Origin: JAJTFW01 sp903922455
GTDB lineage: Bacteria > Bacteroidota > Bacteroidia > AKYH767-A > OLB10
NCBI GenBank assembly: GCA_943329665.2
Contig: CALQEU020000016.1
Location: 1 to 64,000, forward strand
Length of the DNA stretch: 64,000 nucleotides
Direction: 5' to 3'
Positions within the stretch are counted from its first letter, which is position 1, and each line of letters opens with the position of its first letter. Shown one piece after another: positions 1 through 8,994 of this stretch. The notes beneath the pieces are model-generated. The model was not told the origin of the DNA. It worked only from the letters and a program-made list of their open reading frames with translations, and did no database searches. A program made the translations under genes and the position numbers.

Positions 1-528
1 ATTTTAGATAATATTTCTGAATATAAAGCTGCCAATCAACAATTAGATCAACTCAGTATTTCATGGCAGAAAGACATTGAATCAAAATATACAGTGATTG
101 ATAAGCTTTACAAAGACTATCAAGCAGAACAAATTCTTTTAACCGAAGAAATGCGTCGAAAGCGTGAACAAGAAATCACGAACAAAGAAAAAGAAGTGAA
201 AGAATATCAAAAGCAAAAATTTGGTTACGAAGGCGAGTTGTTTAAAAAGAAACAAGAGTTAATCAAACCTATTCAAGATAAAATTTTTAATGCCGTTAAG
301 AAAATGGCTACGGATCAAAGTTTCGCAGTGATTTTTGATAAGTCGGGCGATTTAGTAATGCTATACACCAATCCTAAATACGATAAGAGTGACGACATCT
401 TAGAATCGATGGGTTATAAAGCGGGAACAAAAAGTGGCGATGCGAAAGGTGGTACCAGTAAAGAGGGAGGAAGTCCTTCTAGTACTCCAACCGAAGTAAA
501 AGGTGGTGGATCAGAAGAACGTAAATAA
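1..528 (+). CDS. OmpH/Skp-family periplasmic chaperone, 5' end outside window
   Basis: The reading frame is open from base 1, so the gene is cut by the window edge; about 175 residues are visible and the signal peptide is missing. A GTG at 94 is only an internal codon, because good family-like sequence (ENISEYKAANQQLDQLS type) precedes it. The body is a long charged coiled coil followed by a short beta segment (FAVIFDKSGDLVMLYTNPKYD), the usual Skp/OmpH layout. The last ~35 residues are a Gly/Ser/Lys-rich tail. Skp proteins hold unfolded outer-membrane proteins in the periplasm for the BAM complex. A second paralogue follows 37 bases downstream, and such tandem pairs beside murI are common in Bacteroidota. 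Confidence 0.9.
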   Translation: MLDNISEYKAANQQLDQLSISWQKDIESKYTVIDKLYKDYQAEQILLTEEMRRKREQEITNKEKEVKEYQKQKFGYEGELFKKKQELIKPIQDKIFNAVKKMATDQSFAVIFDKSGDLVMLYTNPKYDKSDDILESMGYKAGTKSGDAKGGTSKEGGSPSSTPTEVKGGGSEERK

Positions 529-565
529 TAAAACTAAAAATACATAAATTAATAAATCTATTATC

Positions 566-1078
566 ATGACAAGAATCGCTGCCATTTGTTTTGGCATTCT
601 ATTGAGTTTTGCTGTACAATCTCAAGCTCAAAGCACACTAAAATTTGGACATATTAATTCAACTCAGTTGATTAGTTTAATGCCAGAAACCAAATTAGCA
701 GATTCCACTTTGCAAAAGTTTGGAGCCTCTTTAGAGAATCAATTAAAAACCATGACGGCGGAATATCAGGGAAAAATTGCTGATTTCAAATCAAAAGAAG
801 CGTCGATGGCAGATCCAATTCGCGATGCGAAATTAAAAGAGATCAGTGATCTTGAGGAGCGCATTCAATCGTTTCAAGAGTCGGCACAAAGCTCCATGCA
901 AAAAAAGAAAGAAGAGTTATATACTCCTATCCTGAAAAAAGCAGAAGAAGCTATTAATTCTGTAGCTAAGGAGAATAAGTTCTCTTACATTTTTGATGCA
1001 AGCGCAGGAACTTTGTTATATGCACAAGATTCTGATGATGTTTTACCGATGGTTAAAACAAAGTTGGGATTGAAATAA
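566..1078 (+). CDS. OmpH/Skp-family periplasmic chaperone, second copy
   Basis: A 170-residue protein with a clear signal peptide (residues 1-21, cleavage after SQA before Q22). Residues ~25-145 are helical and charged, consistent with the tentacle-like coiled coil of Skp. The C-terminal FSYIFDASAGTLLYAQDSDDV is the family's closing strand. It is a paralogue of the gene ending at 528 and is almost certainly co-transcribed with it. The expected role is binding outer-membrane protein precursors in the periplasm. A strong intrinsic terminator follows directly, so this is the last gene of its operon. Confidence 0.9.
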   Translation: MTRIAAICFGILLSFAVQSQAQSTLKFGHINSTQLISLMPETKLADSTLQKFGASLENQLKTMTAEYQGKIADFKSKEASMADPIRDAKLKEISDLEERIQSFQESAQSSMQKKKEELYTPILKKAEEAINSVAKENKFSYIFDASAGTLLYAQDSDDVLPMVKTKLGLK

Positions 1079-1097
1079 GCTGTCTATTCAAAATTTT

Positions 1098-1130
1098 AAA
1101 AAGTCCATGGCGCATTCCATGGACTTTTTT
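1098..1130 (+). terminator. Intrinsic terminator after the OmpH pair
   Basis: Perfect 13-bp stem (1098-1110 with 1117-1129), 6-base loop, and a run of T at 1125-1130. It lies 20 bases after the stop codon of the second OmpH gene. Confidence 0.9.
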
Positions 1131-1196
1131 ATTGAACATAGATTAAGCTATCAAAAAAGGAATTGTATAATCGTCTATATTTCAGCAAATAATTTT

Positions 1197-1204
1197 TACT
1201 TTTG
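1197..1204 (+). promoter_or_regulatory. Bacteroidota -7 element (TACTTTTG) for murI
   Basis: Exact match to TAnnTTTG. It ends 3 bases before the murI ATG, so the mRNA should start at or next to the start codon. No convincing TTG -33 element was found at the usual spacing. Confidence 0.6.
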
Positions 1205-1207
1205 ACT

Positions 1208-2029
1208 ATGTCTAAACCTCCTTCAGAAGCTTCGCGTCCGCTCGGAATTTTTGATTCGGGAATTGGTGGCCTCACGGTTGCTAATGCCATCCACAAACTC
1301 ATGCCCAAGGAGTCGTTAATTTATTTTGGCGACACTGCACATCTTCCCTATGGAGATAAGTCACCAGAGGCGATTAAAAAGTGGTCGGTGGTGATTGCCG
1401 ACTTCCTTATAAAGCATGACTGTAAAGCCATCGTAATCGCTTGCAATAGCATTTCATCCGTGGCCTTTGAAGAAGTGAAAAAGCATGTGGGAAAGAAAGC
1501 CATTGTGATTAATGTTATTGATCCTGTAGTAAATTTTGTTTGTGATGAAACTTCATCAAAACATGTTGGAATTATTGGAACAAAAGCGACGGTGAAGTCG
1601 GATGTTTATCCAAAAAAAATAATAGCTAAATCAAAAAAGGTAGCGGTCACTTCCTTGGCAACTCCCCTATTAGCTCCGATGATAGAAGAAGGATTTTTCA
1701 ATAATAAAATTTCGAAAACTATCATCAACGATTACCTATCACGCGCCAAACTAAAAAAAATTGACAGTCTCATTCTAGGTTGTACACATTATCCGTTAAT
1801 TCGGCCGGAGATTGAACAATACTATAAAGGTCGTATCACCATTTTTGATTCGGCGAGCATCGTGGCTCAGCATGTAAAAGATGTTTTAGAAAACAAGAAT
1901 TTACTAAATCCGAAGAAAGCGAGAAAACACCTCTTCTACATTTCTGATTACACGGCTTCTTTTGAACAAAGCACGAAAATATTTTTCAAAGGAAAGATCA
2001 AACTGGAGCAGAAAAATCTTTGGAAGTAA
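1208..2029 (+). CDS. murI: Glutamate racemase MurI
   Basis: Interconverts L- and D-glutamate in the cytoplasm for peptidoglycan synthesis. Counted from the ATG at 1208, the protein has 273 residues. It shows the N-terminal FDSGIGGLTV motif (residues 15-24), the first catalytic cysteine in ACNS (Cys79), and the second in GCTHYPL (Cys192); both acid/base cysteines are present. A TTG six bases upstream is in frame but lies inside the -7 promoter element, so ATG 1208 is preferred. The gene has its own promoter and sits behind the terminator of the OmpH operon. It converges on the DUF3667 gene, with only four bases between the stop codons. Confidence 0.95.
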   Translation: MSKPPSEASRPLGIFDSGIGGLTVANAIHKLMPKESLIYFGDTAHLPYGDKSPEAIKKWSVVIADFLIKHDCKAIVIACNSISSVAFEEVKKHVGKKAIVINVIDPVVNFVCDETSSKHVGIIGTKATVKSDVYPKKIIAKSKKVAVTSLATPLLAPMIEEGFFNNKISKTIINDYLSRAKLKKIDSLILGCTHYPLIRPEIEQYYKGRITIFDSASIVAQHVKDVLENKNLLNPKKARKHLFYISDYTASFEQSTKIFFKGKIKLEQKNLWK

Positions 2030-2033
2030 TTTT

Positions 2034-3068
2034 TCAGATCATCAAAAACATAATTCCAGCTACTAATAGCAGGACTAAAAATCCAACTATTAAATAAAAA
2101 AATCCAATTCCAATTCCTTTAAGAATTGTCTTAGGGATGGATTGACCATACACTTTCTTTAGGGAGATGAAATAATAGATGGGGATGTAATAACTTAAAA
2201 AATCTGAATTTAAGGGAGTCAACCAAGTGATTAAGTCTTGAATGATGATGATCACAAATGTGGCAGCGTGCAAATGAAATGCATAAATGAGATGATCTAC
2301 AAAGAAAATTTTTCGTCTGATATAAAACAGGTACAAGACAAATGCAAATACGGGCATTAACGAAAAAAGCAACCAAGGCAATTTTTGTTTGTAGTAATCA
2401 ATTATTTTATCCTTACCAGCCAATTGCGATTTTATAGCTTGACTGAAAAAAATGGTGTTAAAAAAAGTTTTATCAATTTTAAAAGTATCCATCAATGCAG
2501 CGGGATCCGTTACCCCTTTATCCAAATAGCGTTGCAAGGTATCACGCTGAATTTTCACGGCATCAAATGACCAATAAAAATTTGCATTGTTAACGCCCAA
2601 GTTCCTCTCCTCGCGTTGGAACTCTAATGTTTCCGTGTTAAATGCATAAACCGTATCCTTTTCCAAATCCACTACATCACCTTTCACATGGCTTGAATCG
2701 GCTGGGATACTTTGCTTTTTACTTTTCGAAATCTCATTCCCCTGATGGTTAGAAAAACCAGCAACAATAAACATGATCACCGTTACAATTAAAAACATTC
2801 GCACAGGATGAAAGTAACTTGCTCTTTTACCATTGATATAATCCACGGTTAAAAATCCGGGCTTGAACAACAATGGCACTAAACTTTTTATCACTTTTGA
2901 ATCAAGGTGCAAAAATTCCTCCACCAATTCCTTTACTAATCCGACAGCTGTTTCCTTTCTTGTATTATTTAGCTGGCCGCAAGTTGGGCAAAAATTATCC
3001 GACTCAACAATCAACGGAGTATTACAGTTTAAGCAATGATTTGCCCGTATAATCTTCTTAAGGTTCAT
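2034..3068 (-). CDS. DUF3667 zinc-ribbon membrane protein
   Basis: A 344-residue protein. An N-terminal zinc ribbon (Cys12, Cys15, Cys27, Cys30) is followed by a conserved stretch on releasing and fetching (LFKPGFLTVDYINGKR) and by about four hydrophobic segments (roughly residues 90-108, 235-250, 265-282, 320-343). This is the layout of DUF3667, a family common in Bacteroidota with no assigned biochemistry. It is a single gene, with a terminator upstream separating it from ppiD. No function is proposed beyond an integral membrane protein with a cytoplasmic metal-binding head. Confidence 0.8.
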   Translation of the reverse strand: MNLKKIIRANHCLNCNTPLIVESDNFCPTCGQLNNTRKETAVGLVKELVEEFLHLDSKVIKSLVPLLFKPGFLTVDYINGKRASYFHPVRMFLIVTVIMFIVAGFSNHQGNEISKSKKQSIPADSSHVKGDVVDLEKDTVYAFNTETLEFQREERNLGVNNANFYWSFDAVKIQRDTLQRYLDKGVTDPAALMDTFKIDKTFFNTIFFSQAIKSQLAGKDKIIDYYKQKLPWLLFSLMPVFAFVLYLFYIRRKIFFVDHLIYAFHLHAATFVIIIIQDLITWLTPLNSDFLSYYIPIYYFISLKKVYGQSIPKTILKGIGIGFFYLIVGFLVLLLVAGIMFLMI

Positions 3069-3097
3069 ATCTTAAAATCAAATAACAGCCCGAACAT

Positions 3098-3127
3098 AAA
3101 AAGAAAAGCCGGAATAATATCCCGGCT
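3098..3127 (-). terminator. Intrinsic terminator downstream of the PpiD-like gene
   Basis: On the minus strand: AGCCGG, 9-base loop, CCGGCT, followed by TTTTCTTTTT. It lies 22 bases beyond the stop codon of the 3149-5239 gene. Confidence 0.85.
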
Positions 3128-3148
3128 CTTCAAATTATTTATTAATTC

Positions 3149-5239
3149 TTAATAGAATTTAGATCTTCTATCTACGATGCCAGCTTTTTCTCGCAAAGCA
3201 TTGTAGGTTTCATACTGAGAACGATTTTGCAATTGCGAACCTAATTGTTGCTTTGCTTCAGCTGCTAAATCAGCTGGCTCTTTTACATCAGCGAATGAAA
3301 CCACTTGCGCAACGAATACGCCACTTGCTCCTTTTATAGGAGGTGAAACTTGTCCGGCTTTAACATTCATAAGATAGCCAACCACAAACGGCTCCATACC
3401 ACTACTTGGGAAAACAGGAGATGCGAAAGAAACATTATCTGCAGACTGAACAGCTTGTCCGTTAGCAGTTGCAATAGCATCTAAATTTTTACCCCCCTTA
3501 TTTAATTTTTCAATTAATAGGGTAGCTTTCTTATCACGACGAACTTCAGCGGTTAGTTGATCTTTTATTTGCTCCAACGTACTAAAGCCTTTTTCCTTTC
3601 TTTCATTCAACTTCGCTACTACAAAACGATTTCCGAATTCAAATGCTTTTGAGACTTCACCTAACTTAGCAGTGAATGCCCAACGTACTAATTCACGAGA
3701 ATTTTCCATCGGACCTATTTGACGAGCGTTCTCAAAAATATTCGGTTCCGACATTTTAGTAAGTTTCTCATCGGTGATTGATTTTTCAAAAACATCTCCT
3801 TTTGCATTTTTAGATGCAAATACATTTGCTTTCGAATACACCGCTTGATATGTTTTAGAACTTGGTTCAATTTTCTTGTCGACATAAGCAATACGCAGTT
3901 GACGTGCTTGCTTTCCTTGATCAACGATGTGAATGATATGAATACCAAATTGAGATTCTACAATAGTATAATCACCTTTTGCTCCGTTGAAACAAGCATC
4001 ATTAAATTCAGCAACCATCATACCTGTTGAAAACCATCCTAAGTCACCACCTTTAATTTTCGAACCTTCATCGGTAGAATATTGAAAAGCTAGAATAGCA
4101 AAGTTAGCTCCTCCTTTCAATGCTGTTTTGATGCTATCTGCCGTTGCTAAAATGGCATCCTTCTTAGCAGGATCCATCTTTAACAAAATATGAGAGGCTT
4201 TCACAGAATCTGGAAGCATCTTCACTGCAGAAACTTTAGCTAGTTTATAGATATTGTTCTCCATATAAGGTCCCAATACAAAACCAACAGGAGCGGAGAA
4301 CATAATCGAATCAATATTTAAAGGCAGTGTTCCTTTTTTATTAAATGCAGGATTAAAGGGTGAATCGCTATTCAATGCAACAAACATCGAATCATTTTCA
4401 GTTACCTTAAACTCTTCAGTTAATTTTTTAATTTCAAATTCAGCTGCTTGACGATCCACATCACTTGGAAAAACTTCAAACGTTACATAATCAATATTTG
4501 CAGACGCTTCTTGCTTATACTTCTTCATGGTAGCATTGTACAACGTTTTCAATTCTGCATCGGTCACTTCAATGGTAGTATCAGGAATCGAAGCATAATT
4601 TAAAGTCACATATCGAACAGAAGCTGTCTTCGTTCTATTGAAGAAATCATCCTTAGCTTCCGCTTTTGAAATGTACAATCCTTGCTTGATGAGGTTGTAA
4701 TATTTTTGTTGAATACGTTCTTCACGAATCGCTTTTTCAAAAACGACCCATTGTTGACGTGTTTTGCCTGTTTGGTCATTATCCATATTCTTCAAAAAAT
4801 TGGATATGTTCGCTGGGTTAAATACGCCTGTTTTAGGATCCGTAAATGCTTGCTTAACCTGAGGATGAGGGTTCTTTCCTTGCACCATATCCAAGAGTTC
4901 CTTCGGAGAGCAAGTAATTCCCAATTTCTCATACTGAGGAGTCAAGACCATTTCATTGATCAACTGATTCCAAGTCTGCTCTCGAATTTGCTCCGTGGTA
5001 TTCTGATCTACGTTATCAGTATTACTTTGAAGTTTATAATTAGTCAACTGCACCTGGACTTTCTCTTCAAAGTCCATCACATTGACCTTTTTACCGTCTA
5101 TTTCACCGATATTAGCATCACTGCTACTCATTCCATTATTAGATGAGAAAAAATCTCCTAAAATGAATGCTACAAGGCTAAAGCCCACAAAAACTAACAA
5201 TAAATTTGCTTTGCCTCTGATTTTTTCAATTACTGCCAT
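3149..5239 (-). CDS. PpiD/SurA-like periplasmic peptidyl-prolyl isomerase
   Basis: A 696-residue membrane-anchored foldase. A single transmembrane segment lies at residues ~12-30, with a short cytoplasmic N-terminus (MAVIEKIRGKA). A SurA_N-type helical region (~40-240) follows, then a parvulin rotamase domain starting near residue 343 (KASHILLK...GGDLGWFSTGMMVAEF...FGIHIIHI). A second, divergent parvulin-like region probably lies before the C-terminus. The order TM - SurA_N - parvulin is that of PpiD, which assists folding of exported proteins at the outer face of the inner membrane. Upstream on the same strand lies the lptC run. The gap of ~165 bases to the small membrane gene makes co-transcription possible but unproven. 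Confidence 0.9.
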   Translation of the reverse strand: MAVIEKIRGKANLLLVFVGFSLVAFILGDFFSSNNGMSSSDANIGEIDGKKVNVMDFEEKVQVQLTNYKLQSNTDNVDQNTTEQIREQTWNQLINEMVLTPQYEKLGITCSPKELLDMVQGKNPHPQVKQAFTDPKTGVFNPANISNFLKNMDNDQTGKTRQQWVVFEKAIREERIQQKYYNLIKQGLYISKAEAKDDFFNRTKTASVRYVTLNYASIPDTTIEVTDAELKTLYNATMKKYKQEASANIDYVTFEVFPSDVDRQAAEFEIKKLTEEFKVTENDSMFVALNSDSPFNPAFNKKGTLPLNIDSIMFSAPVGFVLGPYMENNIYKLAKVSAVKMLPDSVKASHILLKMDPAKKDAILATADSIKTALKGGANFAILAFQYSTDEGSKIKGGDLGWFSTGMMVAEFNDACFNGAKGDYTIVESQFGIHIIHIVDQGKQARQLRIAYVDKKIEPSSKTYQAVYSKANVFASKNAKGDVFEKSITDEKLTKMSEPNIFENARQIGPMENSRELVRWAFTAKLGEVSKAFEFGNRFVVAKLNERKEKGFSTLEQIKDQLTAEVRRDKKATLLIEKLNKGGKNLDAIATANGQAVQSADNVSFASPVFPSSGMEPFVVGYLMNVKAGQVSPPIKGASGVFVAQVVSFADVKEPADLAAEAKQQLGSQLQNRSQYETYNALREKAGIVDRRSKFY

Positions 5240-5403
5240 AACTCTATTATTTCTAATTTAAGGCTGCGAATATACGAAGCTTTCTTGAAGGCTAAAAACT
5301 TATTTCACAGATATTCAAAAGTAAATAGCTGAAATCCAACAATCTATTTTGGAATGGAAAGAATAATGGGATTAAGGGTATAAATAACCGCTTATGACAA
5401 GAA

Positions 5404-5589
5404 TTATCGAATCTTTTTCTGAATCCGAATTCTTTGGTTTCGACGAACGATCCAAAAAACGCAAGCCACACCAGCAAGAATAAAAAACCAAATGGCGGAA
5501 GAAATATTTTCGGACATACACTTATAAGCGCCAAATGAGGCTCCTAAAAGCATGATGAAAAGCCAAGAATATTCTAACACCTTCAACAT
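5404..5589 (-). CDS. Small two-helix membrane protein downstream of lptC
   Basis: From the ATG at 5589 the product has 61 residues: a helix at ~8-24, a short polar loop, a helix at ~33-50 and a basic tail (RRNQRIRIQKKIR). A GTG at 5598, directly after the lptC stop codon, is an alternative start giving 64 residues. I prefer the ATG. The small spacing indicates co-transcription and probably translational coupling with lptC. I do not recognise a named family. An overlapping 80-residue frame at 5292-5534 lacks this context and is taken as a shadow. Confidence 0.7.
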   Translation of the reverse strand: MLKVLEYSWLFIMLLGASFGAYKCMSENISSAIWFFILAGVACVFWIVRRNQRIRIQKKIR

Positions 5590-5598
5590 AGTGGACAC

Positions 5599-6174
5599 TT
5601 ACTTTTTAACTGTTATTCTTCCTTTCACATTGAAAATTTTATATCTGCTAAAATCTTGATTAGCTTCAAAACCTTTGCCATAAATAATCTCTTCGGCCGT
5701 GGTAATTTTAACATGTTCATCGCTTGTCAACTTCTCTTCCCGCTCATTCCAAACTAATTTCTCAGTATTTAATTGATCCCCTTTTTCATTGATGACAACC
5801 ACATCCTTTTGGGCCTCCCATTTACTTTCATTTTCGTAATGAATAGCATAATTAGCTCTTAATTCAGACGTTACTTTTTTCGATTCATCATAAAATTGAA
5901 TGTGAATCCCTGAAGGCATTTCTGTGATGGGCTCTGGAAAAACTAATTTTTTTAGCTCGGGAGAATTCACTTTTACTCTTACCATTCCAGAATCACTATA
6001 TAATATTTCTAATCCTTTGATGTGCTCAACAGGCTCCTTAGAAATATTAGTTACTCGTTTTATTTCAGCCTGATCATTTTCACAGGATACCAGTTGAACA
6101 CCTAAAACTAATAAAAAAAGTGATTTGCCAACTCTACCATTGAAAAATTGAATAAAATTAGACGAAGATCTCAT
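5599..6174 (-). CDS. lptC: LptC-like lipopolysaccharide transport lipoprotein
   Basis: From the ATG at 6174 the protein has 191 residues. The stop of the upstream gene and this start share one base (TAATG), which decides the start over a TTG at 6201. Residues ~15-31 form a lipoprotein signal with lipobox LVSC, so a lipid anchor replaces the transmembrane helix of proteobacterial LptC. The remainder is beta-rich (SGMVRVKVNSPELKKL, YAIHYENESKWEAQKDVVV, TEKLVWNEREEKLTSDEHVKI), matching the LptC/OstA-like jellyroll. LptC passes LPS from the LptBFG transporter to the periplasmic LptA bridge. Confidence 0.85.
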   Translation of the reverse strand: MRSSSNFIQFFNGRVGKSLFLLVLGVQLVSCENDQAEIKRVTNISKEPVEHIKGLEILYSDSGMVRVKVNSPELKKLVFPEPITEMPSGIHIQFYDESKKVTSELRANYAIHYENESKWEAQKDVVVINEKGDQLNTEKLVWNEREEKLTSDEHVKITTAEEIIYGKGFEANQDFSRYKIFNVKGRITVKK

Positions 6175-7445
6175 TAATCGAAACGCCGTTTTTGGAACCA
6201 AACTTCATTAAAAGTGAGTCCTATAACCACTCTAATGTATCGCTCTCTTATCAAATTATCATCTAAAGAACCCATTTGCCCAGCCTCTATTGCTATGTTA
6301 ACCATCGATTGAAAAGCTTTACGAATAGGCAATCCGAAACCAATACTAACTCCTTGATCGACTAGTGTATTGTTACGAATATTTAGGAATGAAGTACCGT
6401 AATAGATTCCAGCCCGATACTGAATCCTTTGTCCAAAACTAGTCCCACTGGGATCGCGAGCAAACTGTCCGCCAAGCGAAACACGAAACGTATTTTTCAA
6501 GCTATCTTTTCCTTTGAAAGATTCATACGAGCTCCAATCAGTGTATAGAATATCTGATTGAATCAACCATTTTTCATCTTTCGCGAGTTGCACTCCAAAT
6601 CCTAAGGACAATGGCAGCACTATTTCACCTTGTTCCTTTTCTTTATATTCGATGGTATCGCGTGAAAAGTCAATTCCAAGAGAATTTAATTTAAAATTTT
6701 CCCATAACAAAGTTCTGTTGGCTTTCAACTGTTGAGAAATGCTAGCTGTAGCACCTAAGCTTAATGTGTATCCTTTTTTAAGAGGTGTTTTAAAATTCAA
6801 TCCGGCATCAAACATAAAATCACCAATGGAAGTATTGTCTTTAATTCTCGTTCCAAAATAATCCGAATTCGAATACTTTGCAATTCTACTTTGCTCTAAG
6901 GATCCAAACAAATAAGATGCATTAATTCCCAATGCCAATTTTGGCGTAAGCTTTAAACCTGTTCCAATGAAATAACGATTGTATCCTCCAGCACCTTTAT
7001 AAGAAGTTAACAATACATTAGAAGAATCAATCGTAGTTGATGATTCAATTTCATATCCTGTTCCACTGTATGGAATAAAACCAAATGCCAATCCCATTTT
7101 ATTGCGTACTAACGGAAGACCAATGACTAAATATTCCAATTTCGCATTCCATTTCTTACTACTCAAATCACCTTGATCGAGCCATATTCTTTCACCGCTT
7201 AAACCAATCTCAAATACCATCAAAGAGTCAAAAGCATAGGAGGCTGGATTAGAGAAATTGAGACGAGAAACGTTTGTCTCTGCAATTGAAGTTCCGCCCA
7301 TTCCTCTTTGATGAGAAAATCCTTTAAAAAGCAAATCACCGGGACCGAATCGAGAATAAGGTGAAACGCTACTTGTTTGTGCTGTACCGAATAATGGCAA
7401 AGCCAAAACCAACAAGCTAACTATCAATAATTTATTTCTATTCAT
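6174..7445 (-). CDS. Outer-membrane beta-barrel protein, FadL/OmpP1-like
   Basis: 423 residues with a signal peptide (residues 1-22, cleavage GTA-Q). The next segment, SVSPYSRFGPGDLLFKGFSHQRGMGGTSIAET, is typical of Bacteroidota FadL/OmpP1-like barrels, with many alternating amphipathic strands to a C-terminal RYIRVVIGLTFNEVWF. It overlaps coaX by 8 bases upstream and touches lptC downstream, so the three form a tight operon. This order (coaX, barrel, lptC) recurs in the phylum. The substrate is unknown; hydrophobic-compound uptake would be the guess from the FadL relation. Confidence 0.75.
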   Translation of the reverse strand: MNRNKLLIVSLLVLALPLFGTAQTSSVSPYSRFGPGDLLFKGFSHQRGMGGTSIAETNVSRLNFSNPASYAFDSLMVFEIGLSGERIWLDQGDLSSKKWNAKLEYLVIGLPLVRNKMGLAFGFIPYSGTGYEIESSTTIDSSNVLLTSYKGAGGYNRYFIGTGLKLTPKLALGINASYLFGSLEQSRIAKYSNSDYFGTRIKDNTSIGDFMFDAGLNFKTPLKKGYTLSLGATASISQQLKANRTLLWENFKLNSLGIDFSRDTIEYKEKEQGEIVLPLSLGFGVQLAKDEKWLIQSDILYTDWSSYESFKGKDSLKNTFRVSLGGQFARDPSGTSFGQRIQYRAGIYYGTSFLNIRNNTLVDQGVSIGFGLPIRKAFQSMVNIAIEAGQMGSLDDNLIRERYIRVVIGLTFNEVWFQKRRFD

Positions 7446-8163
7446 GTGGAAGATTCAATACAATGCTATTTAATCCCATTAAAGTAAGATGTGGGGCCGC
7501 AAAGATGCGGGATTTGAACTGATTTAAAAAGAAATTCGCATCACCCCCAGTCAGAATGGTTTCTAAACGTGGATATAAATTCCTGTATTGCCAAATAACA
7601 TCATTTATTTCAGCCATCATTCCGTTCATCACACCAGATAAAATAGACTCTTCCGTGTTTCTTCCAATAATTCGAGGTTCCAATTTTGGTAAAATCAATG
7701 GCAGTTGAGCTGTTTCTTCATTTAAAGCTTTGAATCTCATTCGCATACCAGGAGATATGGCTCCACCTAAATAACTTCCATCTGAAGTAAGATTATCAAA
7801 TTTCAAACAAGTACCCACGTCAATTACTAAAACATCTTTTCCTGGAAAAATGGTCAAAGCCCCGCATACATTTGCCAATCGATCTTTCCCGAGCGTTTCA
7901 GGCGTGAAATACTTATTTTGAATAGGTAAAGGAGTATCCTGTTGCAACTTAATTACAGAGCAGAAATCATTCAAAATAGTTTTTAAATCAGCGGGGATTT
8001 CCGTTACTGCAGAATATATAATATTTACAATATGATTTGCAGATATAATTTCATTCAATTTTGAAAAATCGACACCTTGAATAACACCAGCTAATGTTAG
8101 TTTATCTTGTTTAAAAACACCATATTTCACTGATGAATTGCCTATATCTATTGCCAGATTCAT
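7438..8163 (-). CDS. coaX: Type III pantothenate kinase CoaX
   Basis: Catalyses the first step of coenzyme A synthesis, ATP-dependent phosphorylation of pantothenate. The 241 residues start with the P-loop-like MNLAIDIGNSSVKYGVF. They include KDRLANVCGA, the central VIDVGTCLKFD and the GGAISPGMRMRFKALNEETAQLP motif of ASKHA-fold type III kinases, and near the end TGGDANFF. Length fits the family. It is the first gene of the minus-strand operon coaX - barrel - lptC - small membrane protein, with an 8-base overlap into the barrel gene. Confidence 0.95.
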   Translation of the reverse strand: MNLAIDIGNSSVKYGVFKQDKLTLAGVIQGVDFSKLNEIISANHIVNIIYSAVTEIPADLKTILNDFCSVIKLQQDTPLPIQNKYFTPETLGKDRLANVCGALTIFPGKDVLVIDVGTCLKFDNLTSDGSYLGGAISPGMRMRFKALNEETAQLPLILPKLEPRIIGRNTEESILSGVMNGMMAEINDVIWQYRNLYPRLETILTGGDANFFLNQFKSRIFAAPHLTLMGLNSIVLNLPHE

Positions 8164-8359
8164 ACAGCAATATTAAGATAAAGAGCGATAATACAAGGTG
8201 TAGATTGAACAAGAACGATTATAAGGCATTCCTTTATTAAAAAACCAGTTCCTTTCATCTTAAAAAGGTAAGGTTTCCCTAACAAAATAGTAGAATATCG
8301 TTCTATCTATCTGATTTAGATAATTTTCAAAGAATAATAGAAAGACATGTGGAATGACC

Positions 8360-8388
8360 TTGTTTTTTGCAAAAATGTCTTACTTTTG
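8360..8388 (+). promoter_or_regulatory. Promoter of tRNA-Phe (TTG / TACTTTTG)
   Basis: TTG at 8360-8362, an 18-base spacer, and TACTTTTG at 8381-8388, followed by CA. It begins 42 bases before the tRNA and shows both expected Bacteroidota elements. Confidence 0.75.
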
Positions 8389-8401
8389 CACGCTCCTAGA
8401 A

Positions 8402-8474
8402 GGTGATGTAGCTCAGTTGGTAGAGCAAAGGACTGAAAATCCTTGTGTCGACGGTTCGATTCCGCCCATCACCA
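8402..8474 (+). tRNA. tRNA-Phe (anticodon GAA)
   Basis: A 73-base cloverleaf. Acceptor stem 8402-8408 pairs with 8467-8473, discriminator A8474. The anticodon stem AAGGA/TCCTT encloses loop CTGAAAA with GAA at 8435-8437. The T-arm holds GGTTCGATTCC. The 3' CCA is not encoded (CAAACG follows). Confidence 0.97.
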
Positions 8475-8497
8475 CAAACGCTTGAAGAAAAATAAGG

Positions 8498-8893
8498 ATG
8501 AAAAATAATCGCTATCGAAAAGTCTTGCTGATTGACGATAATGAAATAGATAATTTCATCAACGAGCGAATGATTACGTCAAGTGGATTTTCTGCTGAAG
8601 TAATTGTTAAAAATTCTGCCGATGCAGCTTTACATTTTCTGAAGAATCTTTCTAATGATCAAGATTACCCTGAAATTATTTTTTTAGATTTAAACATGCC
8701 CATTAAGGATGGATTTGCCTTTTTAATAGAATATGAAGAAATTCCCGAAGCCATCAAATCTTTTTCCAAGATTGTTGTTTTATCCTCATCCATTTCTCCT
8801 GACGATATCAATAAAGCTTCTACCAACTCACATGTATTTAAGTATGTGAACAAGCCTTTGAGCGAAAAATATCTCGACGCAATAAGTTTATAA
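8498..8893 (+). CDS. Single-domain CheY-like response regulator
   Basis: 131 residues consisting only of a receiver domain. The acidic pair is Asp13-Asp14 (LLIDDNEIDNF), the phospho-acceptor Asp64 (FLDLNMP), the switch residue Ser96 and the conserved Lys119 (VNKP). No output domain is present, so it should act by protein contact. IDDNEIDNFINERM followed by LDLNMP and DGFAF places it with the small receivers common in Bacteroidota. No histidine kinase is adjacent; the nearest is at 17008. It starts 23 bases after tRNA-Phe with no promoter visible between, so it is probably transcribed from the tRNA promoter. A terminator follows. Confidence 0.9.
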   Translation: MKNNRYRKVLLIDDNEIDNFINERMITSSGFSAEVIVKNSADAALHFLKNLSNDQDYPEIIFLDLNMPIKDGFAFLIEYEEIPEAIKSFSKIVVLSSSISPDDINKASTNSHVFKYVNKPLSEKYLDAISL

Positions 8894-8908
8894 AATCTTA
8901 TACATATT

Positions 8909-8941
8909 AAAAACGGCTGCATAAATTATGCGGCCGTTTTT
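8909..8941. terminator. Bidirectional intrinsic terminator
   Basis: AAAAACGGCTGC (8909-8920) pairs with GCGGCCGTTTTT (8930-8941, one G-T pair). The stem can extend inward through ATAA/TTAT. A-run on one side and T-run on the other serve both the response regulator (+) and the convergent gene ending at 8995 (-). Confidence 0.85.
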
Positions 8942-8994
8942 GTTACTACATCGGCTTTGACCTATGCATTACATAGTATAATTAACTTTAGCTA

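Noticed and set aside
5292..5534. 80-codon frame overlapping the small membrane gene
   Set aside because: The 61-codon frame has the right context after lptC and two clear helices; the other is out-of-frame shadow.
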